64,000 nt of DNA from contig WRIL01000006.1 in the NCBI GenBank assembly GCA_009782775.1, positions 1 through 64,000 on the forward strand, written 5' to 3'. The notes beneath the pieces are model-generated. The model was given only the letters and a program-made list of their open reading frames with translations, made no database searches and was not told the origin of the DNA. The DNA is from Desulfovibrionaceae bacterium (lineage in GTDB: Bacteria; Desulfobacterota; Desulfovibrionia; Desulfovibrionales; Desulfovibrionaceae). Of the stretch, positions 49,743-59,419 are shown piece by piece; position 1 is the stretch's first letter, and each line of letters begins with the position of its first letter. Position numbers and translations under genes: made by a program.

Positions 49743-50275
49743 ATATAATTTTGCTGGGATTCAAGGCCAGCGGTAAAAGCACCCTGGGCCGGACATTGGC
49801 TCAAATTTTAGGCCGGAAATTCCTGGATACGGATATCCTTGCCGAAGACTTGTACGCAACGGAACACCCTGGAAAACACCCCGATTTCCGGAGCATCAGC
49901 CGCGCCCACGGAATGAAAGCTCTACGCGATCTTGAGGCCAGGGTCATTCAGGGGTTGCGTTCCGCCGCCTTCAGAGGCGACGAGATCATCGCTACTGGCG
50001 GCGGCATTATCCTACGGGAAAAAAATATGGAAATTTTGGGTTCTCTGGGACCACGCGTTTTTTTGGACACATCCATGCCCCTGCTGGAAGAGCGGCTACG
50101 CGGCCAGGATTCTCCGCTCTTTGCCGACAAAAGCGTGGCGGAACTACACTGGGAACGCTACCCTCTTTACCTGCGTTTTTCAGATTTGCGTTTGCCCATT
50201 GCCAGGAATCTGCCGCCTGAAGAATTATCCTGGCAGCTACTTGATCTGTTACAGGAGGCGGGTTATGGCCAGTAA
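49739..50275 (+). CDS. aroK: Shikimate kinase
   Basis: 178 residues. P-loop LGFKASGKSTLG, the shikimate-binding DTD in FLDTDILAEDLY, and GGG in ATGGGIILRE. Phosphorylates shikimate with ATP. Overlaps the neighbouring aroA and aroC ends. Confidence 0.94.
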   Translation: MNIILLGFKASGKSTLGRTLAQILGRKFLDTDILAEDLYATEHPGKHPDFRSISRAHGMKALRDLEARVIQGLRSAAFRGDEIIATGGGIILREKNMEILGSLGPRVFLDTSMPLLEERLRGQDSPLFADKSVAELHWERYPLYLRFSDLRLPIARNLPPEELSWQLLDLLQEAGYGQ

Positions 50276-51401
50276 CGCTTTTGGTCTCTTTTTCCGTTAT
50301 ACCAGTTGGGGAGAATCCCACGGACAGGCTGTCGGGGTGGTGGTAGACGGCTGCCCGGCCGGAATTCCCCTGGACGAGAAAATGCTGAACGAGGCCTTGG
50401 CCCGGCGTGCGCCGGGACGAAATTACTTTACCTCCCCCAGGCGGGAAGAGGATCAGGGACGGCTCCTTTCCGGCGTATTTGAAGGGCGCACTACCGGCAC
50501 CCCCATCAGCATCCTGATCACCAACCGTGATGCCCGATCTTCGGCCTATGAACTAATTGCCCCCCTGCTGCGCCCTGGTCATGCCAACTTTACCTATCTC
50601 GCCAAATACGGCTATTTCGACCACCAGGGCGGCGGCCGAGCATCGGCCAGGGAAACAACGGCCAGAGTAGCCGCAGGAGTGGTGGCTCGACAGTTTGCCT
50701 CAGAAACCGGAAGTCGGGTTCTTGCTTACCTGGGAGAATTGGGAACCAGTCAGGCCACACCGGTAGAGGACCCGGAAACAGCGGCGGCCTATGCCCTCCA
50801 AAGTCCGGTGCATGCCCCAGACGTATCTTCCGAAGCCGCATTCATGGAAGAATTACGCCTAGTCATGGAGGAAAAGGATTCCACGGGTGGGGTAGCGCAT
50901 TTTCACATCCTGAACACGCCTGTTGGCTTGGGCGACCCGGTGTATGAAAAATTTCACGCCCGGCTGGCCTATGCCCTTATGAGCATTCCGGCCAGCAAGG
51001 GTTTTGAGATCGGCGCGGGCTTCGCAGCCGCCGCCGGGCGCGGCTCCCGTCTCAATGATTCCTTCGGACTCCGTGAAGGCGTGGTTGTGCCGGCGGGCAA
51101 CAACGCCGGCGGCGTTCTAGGCGGCATCACCACCGGCGAAACGGTTTACGGGCGGGTAGCATTCAAACCGACCTCCAGTATCGGCTTACCGCAAAACACT
51201 TTGGATTTGCAAGGGAAACCGGCCACCTTCCAGTTGCCCGAAGGCTCCCGCCACGATCCCTGTGTGGCCGTCAGAGCCGTGCCGGTGGTGGAGGCCATGT
51301 GCTGGCTGGTTCTGGCAGATGCCTTGCTCATGCAAAAGGCTGTTGCCTCGCAAAACTCCCGGCCGGTCGCCGCTTTGCCTTTTGCCGGCGATGGGTTATA
51401 G
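50265..51401 (+). CDS. aroC: Chorismate synthase
   Basis: 378 residues from ATG 50265 (AGGAGG upstream). FRYTSWGESHGQAVGVVVDG, the RPGHANFTYLAKYGYFDHQG segment, GGRASARETTARVAAG and the late DPCVAVRAVPVVEAM are the signatures. FMN-dependent elimination that gives chorismate. Last gene of the operon. Confidence 0.96.
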   Translation: MASNAFGLFFRYTSWGESHGQAVGVVVDGCPAGIPLDEKMLNEALARRAPGRNYFTSPRREEDQGRLLSGVFEGRTTGTPISILITNRDARSSAYELIAPLLRPGHANFTYLAKYGYFDHQGGGRASARETTARVAAGVVARQFASETGSRVLAYLGELGTSQATPVEDPETAAAYALQSPVHAPDVSSEAAFMEELRLVMEEKDSTGGVAHFHILNTPVGLGDPVYEKFHARLAYALMSIPASKGFEIGAGFAAAAGRGSRLNDSFGLREGVVVPAGNNAGGVLGGITTGETVYGRVAFKPTSSIGLPQNTLDLQGKPATFQLPEGSRHDPCVAVRAVPVVEAMCWLVLADALLMQKAVASQNSRPVAALPFAGDGL

Positions 51402-51430
51402 AAAAACAGAAAGCAACCAAGGAGCAGGCA

Positions 51431-51853
51431 ATGGCTTATACATGGGATTCAAGTCTGGAAACAGGAAATACAGCTATTGACAACCAGCATAAGCAACTTT
51501 TCGCCGCGGTGAATGCCTTGTACGACGCGCACAAGGAAGGCAAAGGCCAGGCGGAGGTGGAAAAAACCATGGATTTTTTGCTGGCCTATACCATCAAACA
51601 CTTCGCGGACGAGGAAAAACTTCAGGAAAAATACCTGTATCCGGGGTTTTTGGCCCATAGGCAGACCCATGTAGATTTCAAAACCACGGCCAGCCGGCTG
51701 GCGCGGGAATTGTCCGAAACCGGGCCGACGGATGAATATATCAGCCGAGTTTATGCGCTTATCGGCGATTGGCTGGTCAACCATATCAAGGGTGATGACT
51801 TCGGAATGGCTGCCTTTGTGCGGAACAAGGAAAAAGAAGCCATCGGCAAGTAA
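51431..51853 (+). CDS. Bacteriohemerythrin
   Basis: 140 residues. A di-iron O2-binding four-helix bundle: ligands H20 (DNQHKQLF), H57 and E61 (IKHFADEE), H76 and H80 (HRQTH), and the late VNHIKGDD. In anaerobic sulfate reducers these proteins store or sense oxygen. GGAGCAGGCA precedes the ATG. Confidence 0.93.
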   Translation: MAYTWDSSLETGNTAIDNQHKQLFAAVNALYDAHKEGKGQAEVEKTMDFLLAYTIKHFADEEKLQEKYLYPGFLAHRQTHVDFKTTASRLARELSETGPTDEYISRVYALIGDWLVNHIKGDDFGMAAFVRNKEKEAIGK

Positions 51854-51873
51854 ACGCGTTTTTATTTGCAAGC

Positions 51874-52890
51874 ATGCTGGCTCTGTCTGATACGGATCCG
51901 CCTCTCCGGGCCTGCCGCCTTTGCGGGCGTTCCTGCCGGGCCTGCCGTCATGGTTCCGGCGCTGGACACTGTGGGGCGGGAACAGGCATAACTTTGTCTT
52001 CGTCCTTGATCCATCACGGCGAAGAACCGCCCATTTCCGGCCAAAACCTTTCCGGCTCCGAGCGCGGTTCGGGAACTATTTTTTTTGCCCGTTGCCCCCT
52101 GCACTGCGTGTTTTGCCAGAACTGGCAGATCTCCCAAGCTATTACCGGGACGAAAAACCCCACCAGAGCCTCCGTCTCCCATCGGGAGAGCCATCCGGAG
52201 GAACTGGCCGGGATTATGTTGGATCTCGAGGCGCGAGGAGCGCTGAATATCAACCTGATTTCCCCCACGCCCTATGTACCACAGATCGTCATGGCCTTGC
52301 GCCAAGCCAAGACTGCCGGCCTGAACCTGCCCATCGTATATAACAGCGGAGGGTATGATTCGCTGGAGGCCCTGCGTCTGCTGGACGGCCTCATTGATAT
52401 TTACCTGCCGGACGCCAAACTGGCCCCGGAAAGCAAGGCCTCGTCCACGGAAGATGACCTCTTGGCGGCGCGTCTCTTGGGCGTCTCCAATTATGTGCGG
52501 GTCAACCGCACGGCCCTTTGGGAAATGTTCCGGCAATGCGGACATCTGCGCTTGGATGAGCGGGGGGTGGCCTGTCGGGGAGTGCTTATCCGTCACTTGG
52601 TGTTGCCGGGCAACCTGGCCCGCACCAGACAGTTGATCCCCTGGCTGGCTGAAAATTTTGGCCCGGATTTATGCCTCAGCCTTATGGCCCAATACCAGCC
52701 CCTGTACCTGGTACACAACCGCCCGAAGGACTTCAGGGATTTGCCGGATCTGAGCCGGACCCTGCGGGAAGAAGAATACGATGAGGCCGTGGACTTGGCC
52801 ATGGAATACGGACTTACCCGGACCTTTATCCAAGAATTGGCCTCAGCCGGGGAATACCTGCCGAATTTCACCCGCCGTAAAGTTTTCTGA
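51874..52890 (+). CDS. Radical SAM protein, PflX-like
   Basis: 338 residues. The cluster motif is CPLHCVFCQNW (CX3CX2C); upstream CRLCGRSCRACR and GHCGAG match the PflX-type N-terminus, and VYNSGGYDSLEALRLLDGLI, DIYLPDAKL the barrel. Usually annotated as a pyruvate formate-lyase activating enzyme-like protein; the true partner is unknown and no PFL gene is nearby. Confidence 0.82.
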   Translation: MLALSDTDPPLRACRLCGRSCRACRHGSGAGHCGAGTGITLSSSLIHHGEEPPISGQNLSGSERGSGTIFFARCPLHCVFCQNWQISQAITGTKNPTRASVSHRESHPEELAGIMLDLEARGALNINLISPTPYVPQIVMALRQAKTAGLNLPIVYNSGGYDSLEALRLLDGLIDIYLPDAKLAPESKASSTEDDLLAARLLGVSNYVRVNRTALWEMFRQCGHLRLDERGVACRGVLIRHLVLPGNLARTRQLIPWLAENFGPDLCLSLMAQYQPLYLVHNRPKDFRDLPDLSRTLREEEYDEAVDLAMEYGLTRTFIQELASAGEYLPNFTRRKVF

Positions 52891-52957
52891 CCCGTCCTCT
52901 TAAGACTGATCCCAGGCCAAATTGTCAACGATTTAATCTTGGATTATAGGTTAGCCT

Positions 52958-54046
52958 ATGCGTCCGAAAAGAGAAATCCACGTCACCCGCCCCTGGTTGC
53001 CCCCCAAGGAAAATTTTTTGCGTTACGTGGATGAAATTTACGCCAGCCGCCAGTTGACCAACCGGGGACCGTTGCACGACGAACTGGAACGCAAGCTGGG
53101 GGAGCGGCTGGAAACCGAAAAGCCCCTGCTCACGGCCAACGCCACCCTGGGGCTTATCCTGGCCCTGCATGCCCTGGACATCAGCGAAGGCGAAGTCATC
53201 ACCACCCCTTTTTCTTACGCGGCCACGGTGAATGCGGTTTTGTGGGAACGCTGCCTTCCGGTTTTCGCGGATATCCGGGCCGACAACCTGACCCTGGACC
53301 CGGACAAAGTGGAACAGGCCATCACCAGGCGCACCAGAGCCATTTTGCCAGTGCATGTCTATGGCATCCCCTGCGCCATGGAGCCCATCCAATACCTTGC
53401 CGACAAACATGGCCTTAAGGTCATCTATGACGCGGCACACGCCTTTGGAGTAAAGTTAGGGGGCAAATCCCTGCTGGCCAACGGAGATGTGAGCGTCTGT
53501 TCCCTGCATGCCACCAAGCTTTTTAATACGGCTGAAGGCGGCTTGATCCTAGTCCGGGATCCACAGACGCGCCATAGGCTGGAACTGCTGCGCCGCTTCG
53601 GTCATCATTATGACGATTACCAGGAGCCGGGAATCAATGCCAAATTCTCCGAACCGCACGCCGCCCTGGGACTGGCGTGCCTGGATCATCTGGGAGAAAT
53701 CATTGCGTCTAGGCGGGAGTTAACCGCTTGGTACGATCAGCGTCTGATCGGGCTGCTCCAACGTCCTTCCTGGCCCGCGGACTTGGAATATAACTACGCT
53801 TACTACCCGGTGCTGTTCAAAGATGAAGAACAGCTTCTGCGCGTTTTCCAGGCCCTGGCCGACATCGGGGTTTACCCCAGGCGCTACTTTTTCCCTTCGC
53901 TGAACACCTTGCCCTATCTTAACGGTGCGGCCGCCTGCCCGGTGTCGGAACGGTCCGCCCGCCTGGCGGCTTGCCTACCTCTTTTCCCAGGTTTACTGGA
54001 AGAAGAAATAGAGGAAATCTGCCGGGTGATTAAAGAGCGGCTCTGA
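52958..54046 (+). CDS. DegT/DnrJ/EryC1-type sugar aminotransferase
   Basis: 362 residues. The PLP lysine is in CSLHATKLFNTAEGG; TNRGPLHDELERKLGERLET, TTPFSYAATVNAVLW, PVHVYGIPCAMEPI and YDAAHAFGVKLGGKS are typical. It transfers an amino group to a keto sugar nucleotide, consistent with an aminosugar in a surface glycan. It starts the rightward surface cluster. Confidence 0.9.
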   Translation: MRPKREIHVTRPWLPPKENFLRYVDEIYASRQLTNRGPLHDELERKLGERLETEKPLLTANATLGLILALHALDISEGEVITTPFSYAATVNAVLWERCLPVFADIRADNLTLDPDKVEQAITRRTRAILPVHVYGIPCAMEPIQYLADKHGLKVIYDAAHAFGVKLGGKSLLANGDVSVCSLHATKLFNTAEGGLILVRDPQTRHRLELLRRFGHHYDDYQEPGINAKFSEPHAALGLACLDHLGEIIASRRELTAWYDQRLIGLLQRPSWPADLEYNYAYYPVLFKDEEQLLRVFQALADIGVYPRRYFFPSLNTLPYLNGAAACPVSERSARLAACLPLFPGLLEEEIEEICRVIKERL

Positions 54047-54066
54047 AGCAAGCCCCGGAGAAACAC

Positions 54067-55200
54067 GTGCCCCCGAAACTGACCATACTCTGCCTTGCTT
54101 TCAACCAAGCCGCCTTCTTGTCGCAGACCCTGGAAGGCTTTGTCAGCCAGAAGACCAACTTCCCCTACGAGGCGATCGTCGCCGATGACTGCTCCACTGA
54201 CGGCAGCGCGGCAATTATCCTTGAGTACGCCCGCATATATCCGCGAATCATCAGGCCGGTGTTGCGCGAGCGCAACTTGGGCATCCAAAAAAATCTTACT
54301 GAAACCTTCAGCCTTGCCCAATCGGAATATGTGGCCCTGTGCGAAGGGGATGATTACTGGACAGATCCGGAAAAATTACAGTCACAGGTGAATCACCTGG
54401 AGACCCACCCTGGAGACGCTCTTTGCTTTCACTACACCACTTTGCAATACGAGGACGGTGGACGTACAGGAGAGAGCTCCATATATCCGGCGGGCCTCCC
54501 GCATCAGCCGCCCTTGTTTCTGGAAGATCTCCTGCTGGGCAATTTCATGCACACGGCCTCGGTGGTCTACCGCTGGCGCTTTCGAAGTGAGAAACTGCGA
54601 GAGGCGCTCCCTCCGGACATCCTGCCCCTGGACTGGTTTTTGCACTTGCTGCATGCCGAACGTGGGAGCATCGGATTTATTCCCAGGAACATGGCGGTTT
54701 ACCGCCGCCACGCCGGCGGCTGTTGGTGGGATGAAAACCAGGGCGAATTCCTGCGTAAAAACGGCCCGGCCCAAATCCGCTGTTACCAGGCGGTCAGACG
54801 GCATTTCGGCTTTCACGGCGAAACCCTGGACATTTTGCTCTACTGCTGCCTGCTGAGTTTTACGTTGGCCGGGGATCGTGAACGCCTACGGGAAACCTGC
54901 GCTTTGTACACGGAAATTTACCAGAAGACGCTCCAAAGGGAAGACGCGGAGAGACGCTCCCCGGCCTTCAACGCGGCGGTGCGCAAGCTTCTCGAAAAAA
55001 TTCTGGACGGCTTGGCCGCCAGGAATAAAGAGGAACAGATGCTTTCTATTCTGGAGCTTTACGCCCGCGCATACAGCGGCCTTAATGGCCTGGTAGAGGA
55101 AGACGAGGCCGGACGCCGGCATTTTTTTCTTCTGCACCGGGATCTGCGCCGCAAGATCAAAACCCAAAGACAGGACAGAACTAATGGCCGGACATGCTGA
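54067..55200 (+). CDS. Family 2 glycosyltransferase
   Basis: 377 residues from GTG 54067 (GGAG upstream). GT-A motifs: LAFNQAAFLSQTLEGFVSQK, VADDCSTDGSA and CEGDDYWTDPEKL. The C-terminal 150 residues are helical and not recognised. Likely adds a sugar to a surface glycan or protein. Overlaps the YcaO gene by 17 bases. Confidence 0.87.
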   Translation: MPPKLTILCLAFNQAAFLSQTLEGFVSQKTNFPYEAIVADDCSTDGSAAIILEYARIYPRIIRPVLRERNLGIQKNLTETFSLAQSEYVALCEGDDYWTDPEKLQSQVNHLETHPGDALCFHYTTLQYEDGGRTGESSIYPAGLPHQPPLFLEDLLLGNFMHTASVVYRWRFRSEKLREALPPDILPLDWFLHLLHAERGSIGFIPRNMAVYRRHAGGCWWDENQGEFLRKNGPAQIRCYQAVRRHFGFHGETLDILLYCCLLSFTLAGDRERLRETCALYTEIYQKTLQREDAERRSPAFNAAVRKLLEKILDGLAARNKEEQMLSILELYARAYSGLNGLVEEDEAGRRHFFLLHRDLRRKIKTQRQDRTNGRTC

Positions 55201-56935
55201 GGCGGCCGTCCAGGCGCGCATCCACCTAACGCCCTGCCCCAAAACCTATACGCGAGATTTGGATAAGGCCGCGCCCCCGGCGGAGACCATCACCCGCGTC
55301 CGGAAACGCTTGGCCGCCCTGGATTTGGACATTCTTACGGAAACACGGCGGGTGGATAGGGGCCGCCTGGGCATTCCCGTATATATGAGCGTTTGCGGCA
55401 CGGACGCGCGCCGGGTAATCCCAGCCCGCAAACAAATGGGCAAAGGTTCCTCGCCAGAGCAGGCCGAAGCCTCGGCCCTCATGGAACTCATTGAACGTTA
55501 CTCCTTTTTTTCTTTCTGGCGGCGTAGGCCGCATATGTTGCGCTTCACTTGGTCCGAGGCCGAAGCTAGTTTCGGTGAGGAATTGCTGCCCCTTGCCGTC
55601 ATGTTGCAATCGGTGCAAGAAAACGATCTGGAGCCGGATCTGGCCCGCCGCGTACTGGATCTTGTGTCCTGGAGCTTTTACCCTGCCACCGGTCTGCCGG
55701 ATGAGCAAACCTTCTGGCTGCCTCTGGACTGGTTCAAACTCCTGGGTGAATTCAACGGCGCTTCCGCCGGAAACACGCCGGAAGAGTCCTTGCTCCATGG
55801 CTTGGGCGAATTGGTGGAACGCCATGTCTGCTGCCTGGCGGATCGGCGCCATAAGCCTTTACCGACCATTGTGGGGAACGGCGGCGATGAGGTTCTGGCC
55901 GAACTTGGAAAATCCTTTGAACGAAATGGCGTACGCCTCATCCTCAAAGATTTTTCCCTGGGCCTGCCCTTGCCCACTGTGGCCGCCCTGGCCTGGGATC
56001 CGGCCACCTTTCCGGAAAGCTCGGAAATAGTCTTCACCGCCGGCACAGCCTCCACTCCGGCCAAGGCGGCCATCCGGGCCGTAACCGAGGTGGCGCAACT
56101 GGCCGGAGATTTTTGCGGAGGCTCCTGTTATGAAGCCTCCGGTCTGCCCAAATTCGGCAACCTGGAAGAAGCCGCCTGGCTCATGCCGGGACCGACTGTT
56201 TCACTGGCCCAACTGCCGGACATCGGCAGGAACGATTTTTACGAAGAACTCCTGGTGACGGCCAAGGGCCTTGCTCCTCTGAAAGTCTACGCAGTTGATA
56301 CAACCCATCCGCAAATCGGCATCCCGGCGCATTATAGCCTAATTCCAGGCCTGCATTTCCGGGAGCGTGACCGCAACCAGAGCCTGGGACTATTCGTGGG
56401 GCGCAAACTCACCGAAGATGGCACGGATGATGAAATAGCCGCCGGACTGAACGTGCTGGCTGGGTGTTACCCCAAGGCGCATTTTCTCCCTTTTTTCCAA
56501 GGTATGCTGGATGTGCGCGGGCGGCGTTTTGTTTTGGCCAGGGAAAATTTTCTCCAGGCCCTGTCCATGCAACCAGAGGCGGAGAGCGCGGCCATGTCCG
56601 CCTTTTACGCCGGTTATGCCGCCACCCTCATGGAAGACTGGTCAGGCGCCCTGCCTCAACTCGCGCAGGCCCTGGAACTTTGCCCGGAAATGAAAGAATA
56701 CGCCAGTTTTCTGGGTGTAGCCCATTTCAAGACCGGCGACTATGCGGAAGCGGCCCACGCCTTTACGACCGCGCTCAAAATCGACAAAGGTTCGGCCGTG
56801 GATCTGGCCAACCTGGGCCTGTGCCGGAAATTCATGGGGGAAAAAAACGAAGCGGTCAGCTTGCTCAGGGCCGCCCTGGAACTGGATCCTGGCCTGGGTT
56901 TTGCCCATGAACAACTGCTGGAATTGGAGAATTAA
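55184..56935 (+). CDS. YcaO-domain protein with C-terminal TPR repeats
   Basis: 583 residues. Residues about 30-390 are YcaO: SPEQAEASALMELIERYSFF, GNTPEESLLHGLGELVERHV and AIRAVTEVAQLAGDF carry the Glu/Arg/Gln residues that bind ATP and magnesium. From about 430 there are at least three TPR-like pairs (AAMSAFYAGYAATLMEDWSG, YASFLGVAHFKTGDYAEAAH). YcaO enzymes activate amides with ATP, as in azoline, thioamide or RimO-accessory chemistry. No precursor peptide is visible here, so the target is unknown; the TPR part may bind it. Confidence 0.88.
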   Translation: MAGHAEAAVQARIHLTPCPKTYTRDLDKAAPPAETITRVRKRLAALDLDILTETRRVDRGRLGIPVYMSVCGTDARRVIPARKQMGKGSSPEQAEASALMELIERYSFFSFWRRRPHMLRFTWSEAEASFGEELLPLAVMLQSVQENDLEPDLARRVLDLVSWSFYPATGLPDEQTFWLPLDWFKLLGEFNGASAGNTPEESLLHGLGELVERHVCCLADRRHKPLPTIVGNGGDEVLAELGKSFERNGVRLILKDFSLGLPLPTVAALAWDPATFPESSEIVFTAGTASTPAKAAIRAVTEVAQLAGDFCGGSCYEASGLPKFGNLEEAAWLMPGPTVSLAQLPDIGRNDFYEELLVTAKGLAPLKVYAVDTTHPQIGIPAHYSLIPGLHFRERDRNQSLGLFVGRKLTEDGTDDEIAAGLNVLAGCYPKAHFLPFFQGMLDVRGRRFVLARENFLQALSMQPEAESAAMSAFYAGYAATLMEDWSGALPQLAQALELCPEMKEYASFLGVAHFKTGDYAEAAHAFTTALKIDKGSAVDLANLGLCRKFMGEKNEAVSLLRAALELDPGLGFAHEQLLELEN

Positions 56936-56937
56936 CC

Positions 56938-57606
56938 ATGGAAATTCCTTTGGCGGTTTATGGAGCGGGCGGCGCGGGCCGAGAGCTGCGCGATTTGGCC
57001 ATGCAAATGGATGTCTTCGCCGGACGGGAGCGGGAAATTATCTTTGTGGACGATCTGCTTAACGGGCCTCTGTTTGAGGAAAGCCGGCTATACTCTTTCA
57101 CCAAAGCGCAAGAACTCTTTTCGCCGCCGGACTTGCGCTTTGTCATCGGTCTAGGCGAACCGGAGGAACGAGCTTCCCTGGCCGAAAAGGTCCTGGCCGC
57201 CGGCTACGGCCTGGAGAACCTGATCCACCCCTCGGCGCGCCCGCCGGATTCCGCCCGCCTTGGACGAGGAGTGGCGCTTTATCCAGGCGTGTTCCTGGCC
57301 TGCGATGTCTGCCTGGAAGATAATGTCCTGCTCATGGCCTCAGTGGCGGTGAGCCATGATGCGTATGTTGGCGCTCACAGCGTATGCGCCGCAGGGGCTA
57401 AAATAGCCGGGCATTGCCTGGTGGGTCGGCGTTGTTTTTTGGGCATGAACTGCGCTGTCCGTGAAAATACCAGCATCGGCGACGGCGGCGTCATCGGCAT
57501 GGGGGCGGTGGTTTTGGAAAACGTGGGGGAAAATATGCTGGTTACAGGCAACCCGGGCCGAGCCAAGCCGAAACCGGCGGGTTTCCGGGTATTCGGGAGA
57601 GAATAG
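56938..57606 (+). CDS. NeuD/PglD-like sugar O/N-acyltransferase
   Basis: 222 residues. The N-terminal Rossmann-like part LAVYGAGGAGRELRDLA binds nucleotide sugar, and the C-terminus is a left-handed beta-helix of hexapeptide repeats (VGAHSVCAAGAKIAGHCLVG, NTSIGDGGVIGMGAVVLENV) with His in SHDAYVGAH. Probably acetylates the aminosugar made by the DegT enzyme. Confidence 0.87.
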   Translation: MEIPLAVYGAGGAGRELRDLAMQMDVFAGREREIIFVDDLLNGPLFEESRLYSFTKAQELFSPPDLRFVIGLGEPEERASLAEKVLAAGYGLENLIHPSARPPDSARLGRGVALYPGVFLACDVCLEDNVLLMASVAVSHDAYVGAHSVCAAGAKIAGHCLVGRRCFLGMNCAVRENTSIGDGGVIGMGAVVLENVGENMLVTGNPGRAKPKPAGFRVFGRE

Positions 57607-57608
57607 AT

Positions 57609-58601
57609 TTGATCCCACGCGGCCGCTTCGCCCCCAGTCCCACCGGTTTCGTGCACCTGGGCAATGCCTGGTCCTTTCTTTGCGCCTGGCTGGGAATCCG
57701 CTCCACCCGCGGCGATCTTATCCTGCGTATTGAAGATGTGGATGTGATCCGCTCGCGGTCGGAATACACTCTTTCCCTGCAAGAAGACATGCGCTGGCTG
57801 GGTCTTGATTGGGATTACGGACCGGATAGCCCTTTGCGTTCAGACTTGGGTTCCTGTGTGCAAAGCCGGCGTCTGGAATACTACGCCTCCTGCGTCCGGC
57901 GTCTGGAGGCACTGGGGTTAGTCTATCCCTGTTTTTGCTCCCGCCGCGAATTGCGTTCCATAGCTGCCGCTCCCCAGCTTGGAGACATGGCCGGAGACTG
58001 GAATTATCCGGGGACCTGCCGATCCATGTCCGTAGAGGAAAGAAAAAAACGCCTGGACAGAGGCGACCGCCATTCCTTGCGTCTGCGTTTCCAGGAAGAA
58101 CGGAAAAAATACCTGGAATTTGAGGACCTCTGCCAGGGACGGCACATCCTGACCATGGGCGAGGCCGGTGGAGATTTCGCCCTGCGCCGCTCCGACGGGG
58201 TTTATGCCTACCAGTTGGCCGTGGTCATGGATGACATCGCCATGGGCGTCAACCAGGTGGTCCGTGGTCTGGACATTGTGGAAAGCGTACCACGCCAGGG
58301 TTTTCTCTATGATTGTTTCGGGGCTGAGCCGCCGCGCTATGCCCATGTGCCACTGATGCTGGATCACGAAGGTTGCCGTCTGGCCAAACGCCACGGTTCC
58401 ATTTCTTTGCGCGCCTTACGGGAAGATGGCGTACGGCCGGAGCGGATTGTGGGTTTTTTGGCCTGGTGGAGCGGTCTGCGTGAACGTTGCGAACCCTGCT
58501 CCCCCTGGGATTTGCTGGAGGGGTTTTCCTTCGGCCGCATCCGCCGGGACGCGCCCTGGCTGCCAGCCAACATCGGCGATATTTTACGGAGCGGAACATG
58601 A
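57609..58601 (+). CDS. gluQ: Glutamyl-queuosine tRNA(Asp) synthetase-like
   Basis: 330 residues from TTG 57609. FAPSPTGFVHLGNAWSF is the class-I HIGH-type motif, zinc ligands CFCSRREL and later GTC, and KRHGS stands for KMSKS. The absence of the GltX anticodon-binding domain marks GluQ, which charges queuosine on tRNA-Asp with glutamate. Overlaps uppP by ATGA. Confidence 0.87.
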   Translation: MIPRGRFAPSPTGFVHLGNAWSFLCAWLGIRSTRGDLILRIEDVDVIRSRSEYTLSLQEDMRWLGLDWDYGPDSPLRSDLGSCVQSRRLEYYASCVRRLEALGLVYPCFCSRRELRSIAAAPQLGDMAGDWNYPGTCRSMSVEERKKRLDRGDRHSLRLRFQEERKKYLEFEDLCQGRHILTMGEAGGDFALRRSDGVYAYQLAVVMDDIAMGVNQVVRGLDIVESVPRQGFLYDCFGAEPPRYAHVPLMLDHEGCRLAKRHGSISLRALREDGVRPERIVGFLAWWSGLRERCEPCSPWDLLEGFSFGRIRRDAPWLPANIGDILRSGT

Positions 58602-59395
58602 ACGAATATCTTTTGGCTTCCATTCTCGGCGTGGTGCAAGGGTTTACGGAATTTCTGCCGGTCTCCTCCTCCGGACATCTCATCCTGGTCAGCGCCTTGT
58701 TGGGCGAAGGAGATGAGCGCATAAAAACCTTTGAGGTGGTCATCCAGTTCGGCTCCATCCTGGCGGTGGTCTGGCTGTATTGGCCGCGCTTTTGGGGCTT
58801 GCTGAAACCCTTGGCTGGCAGGGCCTTTTCCGGACCACGCGGCCTTTTTCTGCTTTTTCTCACCTGTCTGCCCGCCAGTCTGCTGGGGCTTTTTGCCCGT
58901 GGTTTTATTAAAACTTATCTGTTCGACCCCCTGAGTGTGGCTCTGGCCCTGGCCGTGGGCGGACTGTGCATGTTGGCGGTAGAAGCCGTGAAGCCGCGTC
59001 CGCGTTATGCCTCTCTGGATGATCTCACTCCGGCGGCAGCCCTGGGCATAGGGTTTTGCCAATGCCTGTCCCTCTGGCCGGGCTTTTCCCGATCCGCTTC
59101 CACCATCATGGGAGGAATGATCCTGGGCGCTCCCAGAGCCTTGGCCGCGGAATATTCCTTCATCGCCGCCGTACCCATAATGACCGCGGCCACTTCTTAC
59201 GACCTATTCAAATCTCTGCCTCTGCTGGGAACGGCGGACATCCCCTTCTTTCTTGTGGGCACTGTTATTTCTTTCCTGGCCGCCCTGGCGGCGATAAAAG
59301 TTTTCATCGGGCTGGTCAGCCGGATAACCCTGCGGCCTTTCGCCTTTTACCGCTTGCTTCTGGCCCCGCTGGTCTTCTGGTTTTTTCAGGGGTAA
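58598..59395 (+). CDS. uppP: Undecaprenyl-diphosphatase
   Basis: 265 residues, multi-spanning (about eight hydrophobic segments). EFLPVSSSGHLIL and CLSLWPGFSRSASTIMGGM are the two active-site motifs. Recycles undecaprenyl phosphate for peptidoglycan and surface polysaccharide assembly. Confidence 0.95.
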   Translation: MNEYLLASILGVVQGFTEFLPVSSSGHLILVSALLGEGDERIKTFEVVIQFGSILAVVWLYWPRFWGLLKPLAGRAFSGPRGLFLLFLTCLPASLLGLFARGFIKTYLFDPLSVALALAVGGLCMLAVEAVKPRPRYASLDDLTPAAALGIGFCQCLSLWPGFSRSASTIMGGMILGAPRALAAEYSFIAAVPIMTAATSYDLFKSLPLLGTADIPFFLVGTVISFLAALAAIKVFIGLVSRITLRPFAFYRLLLAPLVFWFFQG

Positions 59396-59419
59396 GGGTT
59401 GCGCTTTTCCAAGGAGTGA

